A stretch of DNA of 6,832 bases, from assembly GCA_017551645.1 (NCBI GenBank), contig JAFZLE010000279.1, positions 1 through 6,832 of the forward strand, given 5' to 3'. Shown in pieces: positions 5,950-6,832 of this stretch. Numbering within the stretch: position 1 is the stretch's first letter; every line of letters starts with the position of its first letter. The notes beneath the pieces are model-generated. The model did not search any database. It was not told the origin of the DNA and worked only from the letters and a program-made list of their open reading frames with translations. The DNA is from Clostridia bacterium (GTDB lineage Bacteria > Bacillota > Clostridia > Christensenellales > Aristaeellaceae). A program made the translations under genes and the position numbers.

Positions 5950-6832
5950 ATGTCAATAAATAATAAAACCATCGGCGAGACCATCGCCCGCCTGCGCCTT
6001 GAAAGGGATATGACTCAGCAGCAGCTGGCCAGCGTGATCGGCGTGAGCCATCAGGCGGTATCCAAGTGGGAAAACGGCGCCGCCCTGCCGGACCTGGAGG
6101 CGCTGCTCAAGCTCTCCCGCCTGTTCGGAGTGAGCGTCGAGGAACTGACCAAGGGCGCCGAGACCGAGACTGAAGACACCCCCTTCCCCTCTTTCATCGA
6201 CGAAAACGTGGTGGAAGGCCTTAAAGAGGCTGCCCAGACCGCGGCGCAGACCGCCAGGGACATCGGCACCACCATCTATGAAAAACTGTCCTCTTTTGTA
6301 AACAGCGCCGCCGACGCCATTAAGGCGCAGTGCGACAGCGATAACGACGCCGAAGAGAGCGAAGAAGAAGAATTCGAGGAGGTCCCCGCTTCCCCCGCTT
6401 ACGAAGCCATCGCCATAGAGCACGTGATCGAGCTCGCGCCCTTCATGAGCCGCGAAAAGCTCAGCCAGCTGGTGACCGAGCGCGCTCAGCCCCTGTCCCT
6501 TGCCCAGATAAAGGCGCTGGCTCCCTTCCTCACCCAGGACGCCCTGGCCCAGCTGCTCACCGACGGCTGCGAGGAAGCGGTGGGCATAAACGAATTGGTG
6601 TCCTTCGCGCCCTTCCTTAAAAAGGAGCCCCTGTTCAAACTGGTGATGGCGCGCGCGGATGAAATGGACCTGAACAAGCTCAAGGCCCTGGCTCCCTTCC
6701 TCAAAAAGGGAATGGTGGACATCCTTGTGGACGGCCTTCAGGGCGTAAAGCGCCCCACTTCCGACGAAATGATCCGCCAGTTCGCCGACGGCGTGCAAAA
6801 GGGCGCCCAGAGCGTGTACGAAAAAGTCAAGT
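5950..6832 (+). CDS. XRE-family HTH protein with C-terminal ~28-residue 'APFL' repeats, 3'-incomplete
   Basis: The reading frame runs for 294 codons from ATG to the window edge without a stop, so the C-terminus is missing. Residues 7-68 form a Cro/C1-type helix-turn-helix (DMTQQQLASVIGVSHQAVSKWENG, then PDLEALLKLSRLFGVSVEEL), so DNA binding is well supported. Residues about 84-126 form a long Ala-rich amphipathic helix (LKEAAQTAAQTARDIGTTIYEKL). An acidic tract follows (about 129-144, DSDNDAEESEEEEFEE). Residues 156-260 hold four tandem units centred on APFM or APFL. After them, RQFADGVQKGAQSVYEKVK (276-294) resembles the earlier amphipathic helix. No transmembrane segment is seen. The start is fixed by AAAGGAGGT at 5934-5942. 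I do not recognise a characterised homologue. It may be a transcription regulator with a helical protein-interaction or sensing tail. Its divergent placement from htpG suggests, but does not prove, a stress link. The antisense open frame over the gene is a composition artefact. Confidence 0.85.
   Translation, partial: MSINNKTIGETIARLRLERDMTQQQLASVIGVSHQAVSKWENGAALPDLEALLKLSRLFGVSVEELTKGAETETEDTPFPSFIDENVVEGLKEAAQTAAQTARDIGTTIYEKLSSFVNSAADAIKAQCDSDNDAEESEEEEFEEVPASPAYEAIAIEHVIELAPFMSREKLSQLVTERAQPLSLAQIKALAPFLTQDALAQLLTDGCEEAVGINELVSFAPFLKKEPLFKLVMARADEMDLNKLKALAPFLKKGMVDILVDGLQGVKRPTSDEMIRQFADGVQKGAQSVYEKVK
6415..6729 (+). repeat. Four tandem ~28-residue protein repeats ('APFL' repeats)
   Basis: Within the XRE-repeat protein, units begin at residues 156, 184, 213 and 241. 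The motif A-P-F-[ML] falls at residues 163, 191, 220 and 248, giving periods of 28, 29 and 28. The shared pattern is [IL]xx[hydrophobic]xx[LF]APF[LM]xxxx[hydrophobic]xx[LI][LV]. For example, unit 2 has IKALAPFLTQDALAQLL and unit 4 has LKALAPFLKKGMVDILV. Pattern and length suggest a helical-hairpin solenoid. The DNA copies have diverged except around the gctcccttcctc core, so the duplication is old. Confidence 0.8.

Noticed and set aside
5953..6798. Open frame of about 281 codons antisense to the XRE-repeat gene
   Set aside because: Its His/Gly/Leu-rich pseudo-repeats are the mirror of the APFL repeats. The + strand frame has an HTH domain, a promoter and a strong ribosome site.

Overview
The window reads as chromosomal DNA from a GC-rich member of the Clostridia (Firmicutes), probably a gut-type anaerobe. 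Pointers to this are strong AAAGGAGG-type ribosome sites, sigma-A promoters in short AT-rich gaps, a perfect CIRCE heat-shock operator, an ApbE / NusG-domain-II / Gx-transporter gene trio, and frequent ATA and AGG codons despite high GC. The species cannot be named from this sequence. No RNA gene, insertion sequence, CRISPR array or attachment site is visible.

Layout from left to right. Positions 1-773 (+) hold the C-terminal three quarters of a low-specificity threonine aldolase. A bidirectional hairpin terminator (about 795-830) separates it from a convergent gene, 829-1863 (-), encoding an XRE-type helix-turn-helix regulator with a TPR tail and its own strong promoter (1901-1929). Positions 2027-5757 (-) carry a compact four-gene operon, read in the order htpG, apbE-like lipoprotein, NusG-domain-II protein, Gx-transporter membrane protein. 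Its genes overlap or are 1 base apart, and it ends at a clear intrinsic terminator (1991-2023). The 192-base divergent gap 5758-5949 holds the htpG promoter, a perfect CIRCE element, a 7-2-7 palindrome and the promoter of the rightward gene. Positions 5950 to the window end (+) encode a second XRE regulator. It is still open at the edge and has an unusual C-terminal region of about 28-residue 'APFL' repeats.

How the genes may work together. ApbE transfers FMN covalently onto extracytoplasmic proteins. The NusG-domain-II and Gx membrane proteins resemble the EetA/EetB pair of flavin-based extracellular electron transfer loci, so the three likely form an envelope flavin/quinone redox module. 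They sit directly behind the Hsp90 chaperone gene htpG, which has an HrcA operator upstream of its promoter. The inference is that an envelope redox module is co-expressed with a heat-shock chaperone. The divergent XRE-repeat protein shares this control region and is the least characterised gene here.
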